Assembly: GCA_902552345.1 (NCBI GenBank)
Contig: CACDGO010000007.1
Coordinates: forward strand, 1 to 49,489
Length of the DNA: 49,489 nt
DNA from: an uncultured Pelagibacteraceae bacterium
GTDB taxonomy: Bacteria; Pseudomonadota; Alphaproteobacteria; Pelagibacterales; Pelagibacteraceae
Reading direction: 5' to 3'
The notes beneath the pieces are model-generated. The model saw only the letters and a program-made list of their open reading frames with translations, made no database searches and was not told where the DNA came from. Positions 1 to 9,330 of this stretch are shown piece after piece (position 1 is the stretch's first letter; each line of letters opens with the position of its first letter). A program made the translations under genes and the position numbers.

Positions 1-1160
1 AAATAACTTCCACAAAACCAAGTTCTTTTTTTTCCTTGTATTAATCTAAGATCTTTTTGAAGTGCGGTATTCTTTGAATTCAAATATGGGTGTGTAAAAT
101 CAACTTTTTTTATAAAAGAATTTTCGTTAATTTTACAAATAGGGTTTAAAGTTAAAAAATAGTCTTTAGATGTATCTAAATTTTGTAGTTTATTTAACCA
201 ATAGGTAATGCATGTCTTCTCTCCATCTGAAACAGAATTCCAACTGGACCAGGCCCTTTTTTTGTTAGGCATTAATCTCTTATCAGTATGTAAATAAGCC
301 TCATTCTTCACGTAATTAAATTTTTCCAATATATTTTTTTCTTGTTCTGTTGGTTTTTCTATCATTCTTAAACTTTGGTCTGCATGGGAAGCTAGAACCA
401 CTTGATCATAGTCAACATATTCGTTGCCAATAATTACCCTAATATTATTATCGCTTCTAATTAACTTATCCACTTTATAATTTTTAAAAATTTCTCCACT
501 AATTTTATCTGTTACTTTTTTTACATAAGCTCTACTTCTATTTGAAACTGTGTACCACTGTGGTCTATTCTTAAATTTAAATAAACCATGATTAGTAAAA
601 AAATTTAAAAAAAATTTTAATGGCATTTCCTTTGCTTTATTAAATGGCATTGACCAGATAGCAGCAACCATCGGAATTAAGTGGTACTCAATGAAGTACT
701 TTGATAACTTTTTTTTATTAAGAAAATTTCCTAGAGTCTCCTCTTTAATTTCAGTTTCAAGTAGTTTTGGAGCAGTTTTATAAAATGAAATTATCTCTTT
801 AATCATATATAAAAATTTAAAATTAAAAAAATTTAATTTATTGGCAAAAATACCTCCTAAACCACTTCCGCTATATTCAACATTACTATTTTTAATTGAT
901 ACAGAAAATGACATATCGCTTTTTTCATAAGGAACTTTTAATTCATTAAAAAAATTTACTAAATTTGGATAAGTAACCTCATTAAAAACTATAAAGCCTA
1001 GATCTACTGGGACAATCTTATCATCTTCTTTTATCTCGTAGGTAAAAGAATGACCTCCAAAGTGATCTTCTTTTTCGTATAGATCAACTTTATATTTTTT
1101 TGAAAGAAAATATGCGGAGGATAGTCCTGAGATTCCTGAGCCGATAACAGCAATTTTCAT
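1..1160 (-). CDS. NAD/FAD-binding flavoprotein, COG2907 type (3' end cut by window edge)
   Basis: I translated this frame directly: it is open from an ATG at 1160 to the left edge, giving 386 residues without a stop. The N-terminus is a Rossmann FAD-binding motif (GSGISGLSSA, residues 7-16) followed by an acidic strand end. The visible C-terminal part contains THPYLNS and RTWFCGSY, typical of the predicted NAD/FAD-binding proteins of COG2907, which run to roughly 420-450 residues, so only the last tens of residues are missing. Its start is 10 bases after the gcvP stop, so it is probably co-transcribed with the gcv genes. In other bacteria this family sits beside cyclopropane-fatty-acid synthase genes; whether that holds here lies outside the window. 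The exact substrate is unknown. Confidence 0.8.
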   Translation of the reverse strand, partial: MKIAVIGSGISGLSSAYFLSKKYKVDLYEKEDHFGGHSFTYEIKEDDKIVPVDLGFIVFNEVTYPNLVNFFNELKVPYEKSDMSFSVSIKNSNVEYSGSGLGGIFANKLNFFNFKFLYMIKEIISFYKTAPKLLETEIKEETLGNFLNKKKLSKYFIEYHLIPMVAAIWSMPFNKAKEMPLKFFLNFFTNHGLFKFKNRPQWYTVSNRSRAYVKKVTDKISGEIFKNYKVDKLIRSDNNIRVIIGNEYVDYDQVVLASHADQSLRMIEKPTEQEKNILEKFNYVKNEAYLHTDKRLMPNKKRAWSSWNSVSDGEKTCITYWLNKLQNLDTSKDYFLTLNPICKINENSFIKKVDFTHPYLNSKNTALQKDLRLIQGKKRTWFCGSY

Positions 1161-1170
1161 TTAAAAGAAA

Positions 1171-4038
1171 TTAAGCAGCTTCATCTTTATATTCATCCAT
1201 TGAAGGACATGAACATACTAAATTTCTATCTCCAAAAACGTTATCTACTCTTGCAACTGGTGCCCAATATTTATTATTTTTTACATATTCAGTGGGAAAA
1301 GCTGCTTCCTCTCTTGAGTAAGCATGCTTCCACTCGCTGGAAGCTAATTCGACATAAGTATGAGGTGCGTTTTTCAGCGGGTTATCTATTTTGTCAAACT
1401 TTGATGACTCTACTAAATTTATCTCTTTTTTAATTTTTATAAGTGCATTACAAAATTTATCAATCTCTTCTAAATTTTCACTTTCAGTCGGCTCAATCAT
1501 AATTGTGCCAGCAACAGGCCATGACATTGTTGGAGCATGGTAGCCAAAGTCAATCAGTCTTTTTGCTAAATCTTCCTCAGAAATTCCTGAACTTGCTTTT
1601 ACTGGTCGGATATCAATTATGCATTCGTGTGCAACATTTCCATTTTTACCAGTATAAAGAACTTTGTAATCTTTGGATAATTTTTTTGAGATATAATTTG
1701 CATTTAAAATTGAAACTTGTGAGGCTTTTTTCAATCCTTCAGCGCCCATCATCTTTATATACATCCAGGATATTGGAAGTATGCTTGAGCTACCCCAAGG
1801 TGCAGCTGATACAGCTCCCATTCCATTCTTAGGGCCTGCTTCTTTAATAATTTCGTGTGTTGGTAAAAAATCAGCTAGATGCTTAGCGCAAGCGATTGGG
1901 CCCATTCCTGGTCCGCCTCCACCGTGCGGTATACAAAATGTTTTATGTAAATTAATATGGCAAACATCTGGTCCAAATTTCCCTGGTTTTGCAACACCTA
2001 CAAGTGCGTTTAGATTTGCTCCATCCATATAAACTTGTCCGCCATGCTTATGAATTACTTCACAAATATCCATGATTTTTTCTTCAAATACTCCATGAGT
2101 AGAGGGGTAAGTAACCATTAAAGCAGCTAAATCTTTTGAGTGTTTTTCAGCTTTATCTATAAGGTCGTCTATATCCACGTTTCCATCGTCGTCACAATTA
2201 ACTACAACCACTTTCATCCCACACATTTGGGCACTTGCTGGATTAGTTCCATGAGCTGAATCCGGAATTAAACAAACGTTACGATTTTCTTGTTTATTAT
2301 TTTTATGAAATTTTCTTATAGTCATTAGACCTGCATACTCTCCTTGAGCTCCAGAGTTAGGCTGTAAAGAAACTGCGTCATATCCAGTAATTTCTTTCAG
2401 ATCGTTTATTAGATCATTAAAAAGAATCTTATAACCCTGCATTTGATTTGTAGGAACAAAAGGATGTGGAAGTGAAAACTCTTTCCAGGTAATAGGAATT
2501 AATTCCGCTGTTGCGTTTAGTTTCATTGTACAAGATCCTAAAGCAATCATTGATCTATTAAGTGCAATATCACAATCTTCTAGTTTCTTTAAATATCTCA
2601 GCATCTCAGTTTCAGAATGATATTTGTTAAAAACTGGATGAGTTAAGTATTTTGAAGTTCTTAAAAGATTTTTTGGAAGATTGTCTAGTTCAACCTTAAC
2701 GTCTTGTTTGATTACTTTAGATATTCCAAATATTTTTAACAATAAATTAACATCATCAAGTTTTTTTGCTTCATCAAACGCAACAGACAAATGATCTTTA
2801 TCAACTTTTCTAAGGTTTATATTCTCTTTTAGTGCAGCCTCAAAAATAGGATTTGTTTTTTCATTGGTTTTAATTGTAACAGTATCGAAGAAATGAACTG
2901 ATAAAATTTTATAACCACTTGCTTTTATATTATCAGCGAATATTTTTGCTAATTTAGAAGTTCTATTCGCTATTTTAAGTATTCCTTCAGGTCCATGATA
3001 AATTGCAAAAGCAGCAGAAATGATAGCCAATAAAGCTTGAGCAGTACAAATATTGCTTGTTGCTTTATCTCTTCTAATGTGTTGCTCCCTAGTTTGTAAA
3101 GATAGCCTGTAAGCTTTTTTTCCGTGTCTATCTTTTGAAACGCCTATGATTCTTCCTGGCATTGATCTTTTAAATTCTTCCTTAGTAGCAAAAAATGCTG
3201 CATGAGGCCCACCGTAACCCATTGGGATACCAAATCTTTGAGCGCTACCTACAGCAATGTCAGCCCCAAGTTCAGCTGGAGTTTTTAATCTAGCTAAAGC
3301 TAATAAGTCACAAACCAAAATAGCTTTTCCATTTTTTTTGTGAATTTGACTTATGCTTTCACTAGGATCATTTATCTCACCTAAAGTTCCCGGATAAGAT
3401 AAAACACCGCAAATTATATCTTCATTAATTTTTGAAAGTTCTTTTTTTTCGTCACCAATGATCAATTCTAAACCAAAAGGATTTGTTCTAGTCTTTATGA
3501 GATCAATTGTCTGAGGATTACAATTGCTTGAAATAAATATTTTTTTTGAGTTAGTCTTATCTAATCTCTGGCTTAATCCTACTGCCTCTGCTGTTGCTGT
3601 TGCTTCATCTAATAAAGAAGCATTAGCTATATCCATGCCCGTTAAGTCAATTATTGATTGTTGAAAATTTAAAAGCATTTCAAGACGACCCTGCGCTACT
3701 TCAGGTTGGTAAGGTGTATAAGATGTATACCATCCTGGATTTTCTAAAATATTTCTAAGGATTACATTAGGTGTAATAGAATCATAGTATCCCATTCCAA
3801 TATAATTTTTAAAGATTTTATTTTTTTTAGATATAGATTTTAATTTTTTTAAAGCATCGTTTTCTGACATCGGCTGATCGATTTTAAGATCATCTTTTAA
3901 TAAGATTTTTTCTGGTACAGTATTACTCATTAGATCCTCTAATGATTTATACCCAACGTATTGCAACATTTTGGACTGATCTTCTTCGGAAGGACCAATA
4001 TGTCTTTTAATAAATTCTTTTGAATTATCGTCGATCAT
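1171..4038 (-). CDS. gcvP: Glycine dehydrogenase (decarboxylating), P-protein
   Basis: The PLP-dependent P-protein of the glycine cleavage system decarboxylates glycine and passes the aminomethyl group to lipoylated GcvH. At 955 residues it is the normal length for the single-chain, fused form. The N-terminus carries the family motif FIKRHIGPSEED. The PLP-binding lysine lies in NLHKTFCIPHGGGGPG, with Lys at residue 699. The ATG directly abuts the gcvH stop with no spacer, so the two are likely translationally coupled. Gene order gcvT-gcvH-gcvP behind a glycine riboswitch means that glycine itself should control expression. In a SAR11-type cell this route supplies one-carbon units and links glycine with serine. 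Confidence 0.98.
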   Translation of the reverse strand: MIDDNSKEFIKRHIGPSEEDQSKMLQYVGYKSLEDLMSNTVPEKILLKDDLKIDQPMSENDALKKLKSISKKNKIFKNYIGMGYYDSITPNVILRNILENPGWYTSYTPYQPEVAQGRLEMLLNFQQSIIDLTGMDIANASLLDEATATAEAVGLSQRLDKTNSKKIFISSNCNPQTIDLIKTRTNPFGLELIIGDEKKELSKINEDIICGVLSYPGTLGEINDPSESISQIHKKNGKAILVCDLLALARLKTPAELGADIAVGSAQRFGIPMGYGGPHAAFFATKEEFKRSMPGRIIGVSKDRHGKKAYRLSLQTREQHIRRDKATSNICTAQALLAIISAAFAIYHGPEGILKIANRTSKLAKIFADNIKASGYKILSVHFFDTVTIKTNEKTNPIFEAALKENINLRKVDKDHLSVAFDEAKKLDDVNLLLKIFGISKVIKQDVKVELDNLPKNLLRTSKYLTHPVFNKYHSETEMLRYLKKLEDCDIALNRSMIALGSCTMKLNATAELIPITWKEFSLPHPFVPTNQMQGYKILFNDLINDLKEITGYDAVSLQPNSGAQGEYAGLMTIRKFHKNNKQENRNVCLIPDSAHGTNPASAQMCGMKVVVVNCDDDGNVDIDDLIDKAEKHSKDLAALMVTYPSTHGVFEEKIMDICEVIHKHGGQVYMDGANLNALVGVAKPGKFGPDVCHINLHKTFCIPHGGGGPGMGPIACAKHLADFLPTHEIIKEAGPKNGMGAVSAAPWGSSSILPISWMYIKMMGAEGLKKASQVSILNANYISKKLSKDYKVLYTGKNGNVAHECIIDIRPVKASSGISEEDLAKRLIDFGYHAPTMSWPVAGTIMIEPTESENLEEIDKFCNALIKIKKEINLVESSKFDKIDNPLKNAPHTYVELASSEWKHAYSREEAAFPTEYVKNNKYWAPVARVDNVFGDRNLVCSCPSMDEYKDEAA

Positions 4039-4419
4039 TTAACTTGGATTCTCCTTACAAAATTTATCATATTCGTCTTTTGACATTAGCGAATCATACT
4101 CACCTTTATCCTTAATCTTTAACTTAAAAAACCAGCTCACCCCTTCAGGGTCTGAGTTAACGCTACCAGGGTCATCAGCAATAGCTTTATTTCCCTCAGT
4201 AATTTCTCCAGAAATAGGAGAATAAACATCACTCGCAGCTTTAGTAGACTCTACAACAGCTGCTTGACCTTCTTTTTCTACAGCTTTTCCTGCATCAGGA
4301 ACCTCCACAAAAACAATATCACCAAGCATTTCAGTTGCATGCTTAGTTATTCCTACTGTAGCAACGTCTCCATCCAGTGAAACCCACTCATGTTTCTTAG
4401 AAAATTTTTTTTCACTCAT
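4039..4419 (-). CDS. gcvH: Glycine cleavage system H protein
   Basis: The lipoyl carrier protein shuttles the aminomethyl intermediate between GcvP and GcvT and is reoxidised by dihydrolipoamide dehydrogenase (Lpd, not in the window). It has 126 residues, the usual length. The lipoylation lysine is residue 60 in the context [14 protein letters not shown], which matches the family closely. An AAGGG stretch about ten bases before the ATG can serve as ribosome binding site. The gene starts 12 bases after gcvT and its stop abuts the gcvP start. Confidence 0.98.
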   Translation of the reverse strand: MSEKKFSKKHEWVSLDGDVATVGITKHATEMLGDIVFVEVPDAGKAVEKEGQAAVVESTKAASDVYSPISGEITEGNKAIADDPGSVNSDPEGVSWFFKLKIKDKGEYDSLMSKDEYDKFCKENPS

Positions 4420-4431
4420 ATTTATTTTCCC

Positions 4432-5526
4432 TTATTTAACATAACTTTTTTTATAAAATGGAAGTTCAGAAATCTTACCCCCATATTTTTTTCCTCTTAC
4501 TTCAAGCTGAATAGATGTACCTATTTCAGAAAATTCTGATTTAACATATCCCATTGCAACTGGAGCGTTAACACTCGGACCAAAAGTACCGCTTGTAACG
4601 AATCCTATTTCATTATTATCTGACGAAAAGATTTTCGTATTTTCTCTAGCTATAACTTTTCCATCTGGCTTTATACCAACTCTAATTTTTTCACTTCCGT
4701 TTGCTAATAAAGATTTTATTTTTTCCCATCCATTAAAGCCACCGACTTCTTTTCTTTTTTTTGCAATAGCCCATTTTAAATTAGCTTCTACAGGATTTAT
4801 TTTTTCATTTAAATCATGACCATATAAACATAGACCTGCCTCTAATCTTAATGTATCTCTAGCTCCTAAACCTACCGGTTTAACCTCATTTGAAATTAAG
4901 TAATCGATGAGCTTTTCAACTTTTGCGTTTGAAATTGAGATTTCAAAACCATCTTCACCTGTATATCCAGATCTTGTTATATAAAGATTTTGACCTTCAT
5001 ATTTAAAATTATTTCCTGTCATAAATTTTAAATTAGCAACACCCGGGATTAATTTTTCTAAGATCTCTACTGACTTTGGGCCTTGTAATGCTATTAAAGA
5101 TAAATCTTTATTTAAAACATGTTTATGATTTTTTTTTAAAAATTGCGAAATTTGTTTTATATCGTTTTCTTTACAGGCTGCATTTAAAATTATACAAAAA
5201 CCCTTTTCTGTTCTTGTAATAATTAAATCATCAATTATTCCACCTTCGTTGTTAAGTAAAAAAGAGTATTTTGAATGATTAATTTTTAGATTTTCTAAAT
5301 CTGCTGGTATAATTTTTTCTAAAGACTCTATTAGTGTTTCATCCCCTTCTAAAAAAAATTGCCCCATATGCGAGACATCAAAAAAACCAGCGTGAGTTCT
5401 TGTAGAAATATGTTCCTTTACAATACCTTCTTTGTATTGAATGGGCATTTCATAACCTGCAAAAGGAACAAATTTTGCTCCTAAGTTTTTATGATAATCG
5501 TATAAAGCTGTTTTTTGTACTTCCAT
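4432..5526 (-). CDS. gcvT: Glycine cleavage system aminomethyltransferase, T protein
   Basis: This tetrahydrofolate-dependent aminomethyltransferase releases ammonia and forms 5,10-methylene-THF from the GcvH-bound intermediate. The 364 residues match the family length. Clear family motifs are FDVSHMGQF near residue 50 and GARDTLRLEAGLCLYGHDL near residue 225. It is the first gene of the gcv operon: the tandem glycine riboswitch ends only about 15 bases before the ATG, so riboswitch folding could act on translation start as well as on transcription. A short AAGAG element lies just ahead of the start codon. Confidence 0.98.
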   Translation of the reverse strand: MEVQKTALYDYHKNLGAKFVPFAGYEMPIQYKEGIVKEHISTRTHAGFFDVSHMGQFFLEGDETLIESLEKIIPADLENLKINHSKYSFLLNNEGGIIDDLIITRTEKGFCIILNAACKENDIKQISQFLKKNHKHVLNKDLSLIALQGPKSVEILEKLIPGVANLKFMTGNNFKYEGQNLYITRSGYTGEDGFEISISNAKVEKLIDYLISNEVKPVGLGARDTLRLEAGLCLYGHDLNEKINPVEANLKWAIAKKRKEVGGFNGWEKIKSLLANGSEKIRVGIKPDGKVIARENTKIFSSDNNEIGFVTSGTFGPSVNAPVAMGYVKSEFSEIGTSIQLEVRGKKYGGKISELPFYKKSYVK

Positions 5527-5542
5527 AATAACTCTTTTTTAA

Positions 5543-5685
5543 CCCCATCTGTCTATTTACCTGAGAGATTTAATCCTTCGGTGAGGCCTATGCCTGCTTT
5601 CCAGAGCTATTACGGTAACGGTCCTTTTGCCTGAGAGTTTCCGGGGTGGTTGCTCCTTCGGCGCCATAATGGTCTCTCCCGTTAC
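5543..5685 (-). promoter_or_regulatory. Tandem glycine riboswitch upstream of gcvT
   Basis: Read on the minus strand, the leader contains two glycine aptamers. The first spans about 5685-5615: GTAACGG opens it, GGGAGAGACC follows, then GCGCCGAAGGAGCAA and CTCTCAGGCAAAAGGACC, and CCGTTAC closes the outer stem. The second spans about 5610-5543, with CTCTGGAAAGCAGG, CACCGAAGG, CTCTCAGGTAAA and a closing ACAGATGGGG. The CTCTCAGG-AAA core present twice is diagnostic. A weak -10-like TATATC lies at 5698-5703, just before the first aptamer, and a TTGACT at 5716-5721, but their spacing is poor, so the promoter is not firmly located. Glycine riboswitches before gcvT are established in SAR11. Confidence 0.95.
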
Positions 5686-5755
5686 GTCGCGGACTTTGAT
5701 ATAAAAAAACTAAAAAGTCAATCTTAAATAAATACCTCTAAAACTAGAATTTTTA

Positions 5756-6463
5756 CTAATTAGAAAAAAGTGTTGAAGGACCAACTCTTTTAAAGGTATT
5801 AAATTTACAAACTTTCATATAATCGTTAATTTTGTCACAATCTCTAGATTTTGTACCGTCAACATTATGCGTTTCAATTGAAATAAGTGCTGGTTTAAGC
5901 TTGTGAGGTACTAATTGGGTTAAGATACTAAAATCTTTACCCTCAACATCAATATTAAGAAAATCTATATTTTTAAATTTACTCAATTTCAAAATTTCAT
6001 CGATAGTTTTTGATTTTATAGTTTTAAATGAGACCTCCTTAAAAAATTCTGACTTAAAAGAATCATAAAAAGTTTGGTCTAATGTATTCATGGGGCTGAA
6101 CGGATGATCGAGATATGCTTTAAATTCCTCACCATTTTCGTTTATAGTAGTACATAAATTTAGATCATTTGGTCTAATTATATTAAATAAATCGATTGAT
6201 GTAGGGTTAATATCAATGTTTATACCATTCCATCCATTTTTAAAAAGTAAACATGTGTTGCTATACATCAATGGATGAAAACAGCCAACATCAAAATATA
6301 CACCATTTTTCTTTCCTCTAAAAAATTCAACAATGGATAAATCTTCGCCCCATTGTGAATATCTTGATCTATCAATAAAACATTTATGACGAATATATAA
6401 ATTATAATAAAGATATAATTTATAAGTAAAATTAGTTTTGAAAAAAAAATGTTTTAATGACAC
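5756..6463 (-). CDS. FkbM family methyltransferase
   Basis: This is a SAM-dependent methyltransferase of the FkbM (Methyltransf_21) type, 235 residues. The SAM-binding motif appears as YFDVGCFHP near residue 55, followed by a strand ending NIDINP. FLNIDVEGKDFSIL near residue 170 is a second characteristic family block. The preceding SQWGEDLSIVEFF is also typical. Family members often methylate sugar hydroxyls in surface polysaccharides or natural products, but the substrate here cannot be told. It is 8 bases downstream of the DMT transporter gene and ends just before the gcv leader, so it is probably the last gene of a MATE-DMT-FkbM operon. Confidence 0.85.
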   Translation of the reverse strand: MSLKHFFFKTNFTYKLYLYYNLYIRHKCFIDRSRYSQWGEDLSIVEFFRGKKNGVYFDVGCFHPLMYSNTCLLFKNGWNGINIDINPTSIDLFNIIRPNDLNLCTTINENGEEFKAYLDHPFSPMNTLDQTFYDSFKSEFFKEVSFKTIKSKTIDEILKLSKFKNIDFLNIDVEGKDFSILTQLVPHKLKPALISIETHNVDGTKSRDCDKINDYMKVCKFNTFKRVGPSTLFSN

Positions 6464-6471
6464 AAAATAAG

Positions 6472-7335
6472 TTACGTTTTTAATTTACTTTTATCAAAAC
6501 TTTTTAAAATTATTGCTAAAATGATAACTGCACCTCCAAGAAATACACTAATTGGAGGAACTTCATTTAAAAAAATCCAAACCCAGAGTGGTGCACACAA
6601 AGTCTCCATTAGCATTAAAATACCAACCGTTGCTGACTCAACTGTTCTAGATCCAATAGTTATGCATATAAAACTTATTGCTAATTGTGGCACTCCAAGT
6701 AAAAAACCCATTAAAAGATCGTGGCGAGTGAATTCGAATGACTCTGTTAATAAAAAACCGTAAATAAGGCTAAATATTCCTGAGTAAAAAATCGCAGGTA
6801 CCATGTCAACTTTATTATTTTTTCTAATGATCATTACTAAAATTGCAAAATTTATGGGTATAGCAAGCGCAACAATATTCCCAAATAAAGAACCAGTAGA
6901 AATAGAGTCCCCAACCATTACAATTATCCCGCTCATAGCAAGAAATATAGAAATTGAACCAATTAATGAAACTTTCTCTCTTAAATAAAAATATCCAAAA
7001 ATAGCTAGGAACATTGTTTGCGTACTAATGATAAAAACAACATTTGCGACAGTGGTATTGCTCATTGCAACTACAAAAGCAACAAAGCTAAATGATAAAA
7101 CAAATCCACCTAATAATCCTGGAAGACCAGATTCTTTAATTATATTAAAGGTATTTTTTTTATAAGTTACCAAAAGAAAAACTATTAGGGCTAAAAGGAA
7201 AAAAAATGATCTAAGAAATAATATTTGCCAGATACTTGCCTCTTCAAAAGACCTAATTATGAAACCTCCCCAGCTCAAACAGAATCCGCCAAATAATAGT
7301 AAAATATAACCTGGTATTTTATATAAAAATTGCAT
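6472..7335 (-). CDS. DMT superfamily (EamA) transporter
   Basis: A 287-residue polytopic inner-membrane protein with about ten predicted transmembrane segments arranged as two EamA repeats, the standard layout of drug/metabolite transporters. The first repeat contains FLRSFFFLLALIVF and the second starts near the middle of the protein after a short charged loop (IIRKNNKVDM). The ATG directly follows the stop of the MATE gene. The substrate cannot be predicted; family members move amino acids, purines or other metabolites, usually outward. Confidence 0.9.
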   Translation of the reverse strand: MQFLYKIPGYILLLFGGFCLSWGGFIIRSFEEASIWQILFLRSFFFLLALIVFLLVTYKKNTFNIIKESGLPGLLGGFVLSFSFVAFVVAMSNTTVANVVFIISTQTMFLAIFGYFYLREKVSLIGSISIFLAMSGIIVMVGDSISTGSLFGNIVALAIPINFAILVMIIRKNNKVDMVPAIFYSGIFSLIYGFLLTESFEFTRHDLLMGFLLGVPQLAISFICITIGSRTVESATVGILMLMETLCAPLWVWIFLNEVPPISVFLGGAVIILAIILKSFDKSKLKT

Positions 7336-8661
7336 TTAAAATCTTTTCAAAATATTTTTAAAATAATATTGTAAAGTTAAGGATCTAAATATCATAAATA
7401 GTAAAAGAGATAACCAAATACCATGATTATCTAAATATTTTGTAAGAGGAATTGATACTCCAATATAACTTAAAACAGATATTATCATTGCATTTCTAAT
7501 TTCTTTTGTTTGGGACGCTCCGATAAATATTCCATCTAATTGATAACAAAAACACGCAATAGGTGGAATAATAATAACCCATAAAACATGTTTAAAAGAA
7601 ATAAATCTTAAAATCTCAATATCAGTAAAGATGTAAATTATTTCTTTAAAAATTATTAAATAGATTATTGAGATAATGATAGCAGTGATAAAGCTTACCT
7701 GAATAGAATTTTTTACAACTTCTAAAAAAGATTTTTGATTTCTTTTTCCTACTGCAAAACCTACAATTCCTTCAGTAGAAAATGCATAAGCATCTAAAAA
7801 GAATGATGATAGAATTATAAATTGCATTAATATTGTATTAACTGCTAGATAATCCTCTCCAATTTTTGACCCAAGATAAGTTACCCATAGAAAAGCAAAT
7901 GTGAGAAATAAAGTTCTTATGAAAATATCTAAATTTATTTTTAAAAGTTTGAGTAATTTAGACTTTACTACTAAATTTTCAAATTTAGGATTAATTTTAA
8001 ATTTTTTAATAATAAAATTATAAGTATATAAAGAGAAGATTATTAAGGTTATATAACTTGAAATTAATGTTCCTAAAGCTACACCAAAAACGTTAAAATT
8101 GTATGTCAAAACTAGAATAGAACTAAAAACAATATTCAAGCTTGATAGAACAATTATCAAAAGACTTGAAATTTTAGTTTTTTGTATTCCTAAATAAAAA
8201 CCTATTAGAACATAAATAATTAATTCTGCAGGTATTGAAAAAATTCTTACGTTTAAATAAGTTTTTATTAATACCTCTGTTTCATCAGAGGGAGAAAAAA
8301 AATTACTTATTGCGTTTTTTAAGATTGGGAAGAAAATAATTATTATTAATGCTGCAATTAGAGCAATAACTAAATTTCTTAAAATCGTTTTTATTATCTC
8401 TCTATAATCGCTTCTCCCATATGCCTGTGCAACTATCCCAACGGTCCCCATTCTTAAAAAACCGAAACTCCAAATAATCATTGTCATTACCGAAGTAGCG
8501 ATACTGGTGCTTGCTAAATATTTTGTTTCACCAAGATTCCCCATTAAACCAGTATCAACCATGCCCACTAAGGGAATAGCCAGGTTTGAGAAAAAAACCG
8601 GTATGGACAACAAGATTATTTGTTTTTTTGAAAATTTTGATGAGCTTTTTTGAAAATTCAT
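7336..8661 (-). CDS. MATE family efflux transporter
   Basis: This 441-residue protein has twelve hydrophobic segments. Its N-terminal block IPVFFSNLAIPLVGMVDTGLM is the characteristic MATE/DinF opening, and GFLRMGTVGIVAQAYG is a second family motif. The family uses Na+ or H+ gradients to export cationic drugs and metabolites. It is the first gene of the MATE-DMT-FkbM set, transcribed divergently from the TerC gene; the 48-base gap to that gene's ATG holds only AT-rich -10-like sequence on each strand. The substrate is unknown. Confidence 0.92.
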   Translation of the reverse strand: MNFQKSSSKFSKKQIILLSIPVFFSNLAIPLVGMVDTGLMGNLGETKYLASTSIATSVMTMIIWSFGFLRMGTVGIVAQAYGRSDYREIIKTILRNLVIALIAALIIIIFFPILKNAISNFFSPSDETEVLIKTYLNVRIFSIPAELIIYVLIGFYLGIQKTKISSLLIIVLSSLNIVFSSILVLTYNFNVFGVALGTLISSYITLIIFSLYTYNFIIKKFKINPKFENLVVKSKLLKLLKINLDIFIRTLFLTFAFLWVTYLGSKIGEDYLAVNTILMQFIILSSFFLDAYAFSTEGIVGFAVGKRNQKSFLEVVKNSIQVSFITAIIISIIYLIIFKEIIYIFTDIEILRFISFKHVLWVIIIPPIACFCYQLDGIFIGASQTKEIRNAMIISVLSYIGVSIPLTKYLDNHGIWLSLLLFMIFRSLTLQYYFKNILKRF

Positions 8662-8709
8662 TTTATTCTTTAATATATTCTTAGAACCTTATATACATTG
8701 ATTCTATTA

Positions 8710-9327
8710 ATGTTAGAGCAAGTAATTATCTCGATTCAGATTATACTTATAGATATTGTCATGGCTGCGGACAATGCCATCATAATAGGCTTAATTGCTG
8801 CTGGTTTCGCTACAGATAATAGAAGAAAAATAATTGCTTGGGGTGTGGCAGCCGCATTTTTATTCAGAATAATCTTCGCCTCTGGAGCAAATTATTTATT
8901 TGAATTCGCTTGGATAAAGATACTTGGCGGTGTTTTACTTTTATGGGTTATTAACAATCTTAGACAAGACTTTTTCGGTAAAAATAAAATTAAAACACCT
9001 CAATTAAAATCTAATGAAACAAAAAGTTTTAGTGTAGGAGTTTATCAAGTTCTTATAGCAGATTTAACTTTAAGCTTTGATAACACTATTGCAGTTGTGG
9101 CAGCTTCAAAAGGAAATTTCCATTTAATGGTTATAGGCCTCTTGTTATCTGTATTCCTGATAGCAACTCTAGCGAGTTATTTTGCAGACTATATGAAAAA
9201 ACATCAATGGCTGGTCTACGTTGGTCTTTTTGTAATTTTAGTTATAGCTATCCAATTAATTATAGGCGGACTTGTCAATTATGATGTTCTCTCAATAAAT
9301 GAAAAATACAAATTTCTATTTTTATAA
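8710..9327 (+). CDS. TerC/YjbE family integral membrane protein
   Basis: A membrane protein of the TerC superfamily, close to the YjbE-type putative metal transporters. The paired acidic motifs are visible: D15...AADNA (Asp21) in the first helix and ADLTLSFDNTIAV in the middle; these residues are thought to handle a divalent metal. About seven transmembrane segments are predicted. I chose the ATG at 8710 (205 residues). A TTG four codons earlier at 8698 is in frame, but it sits right behind a possible -10 (TATATA at 8690) and adds only MILL. Neither start has a clear Shine-Dalgarno sequence. Confidence 0.85.
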   Translation: MLEQVIISIQIILIDIVMAADNAIIIGLIAAGFATDNRRKIIAWGVAAAFLFRIIFASGANYLFEFAWIKILGGVLLLWVINNLRQDFFGKNKIKTPQLKSNETKSFSVGVYQVLIADLTLSFDNTIAVVAASKGNFHLMVIGLLLSVFLIATLASYFADYMKKHQWLVYVGLFVILVIAIQLIIGGLVNYDVLSINEKYKFLFL

Positions 9328-9330
9328 TTA

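Noticed and set aside
1200-2032. Three overlapping open frames opposite gcvP
   Set aside because: They lie wholly within the well-supported gcvP gene and show no recognisable protein pattern.
8698-8709. TTG start for the TerC/YjbE gene
   Set aside because: It would start at the presumed transcription start and adds only four residues; the ATG at 8710 fits the family N-terminus.
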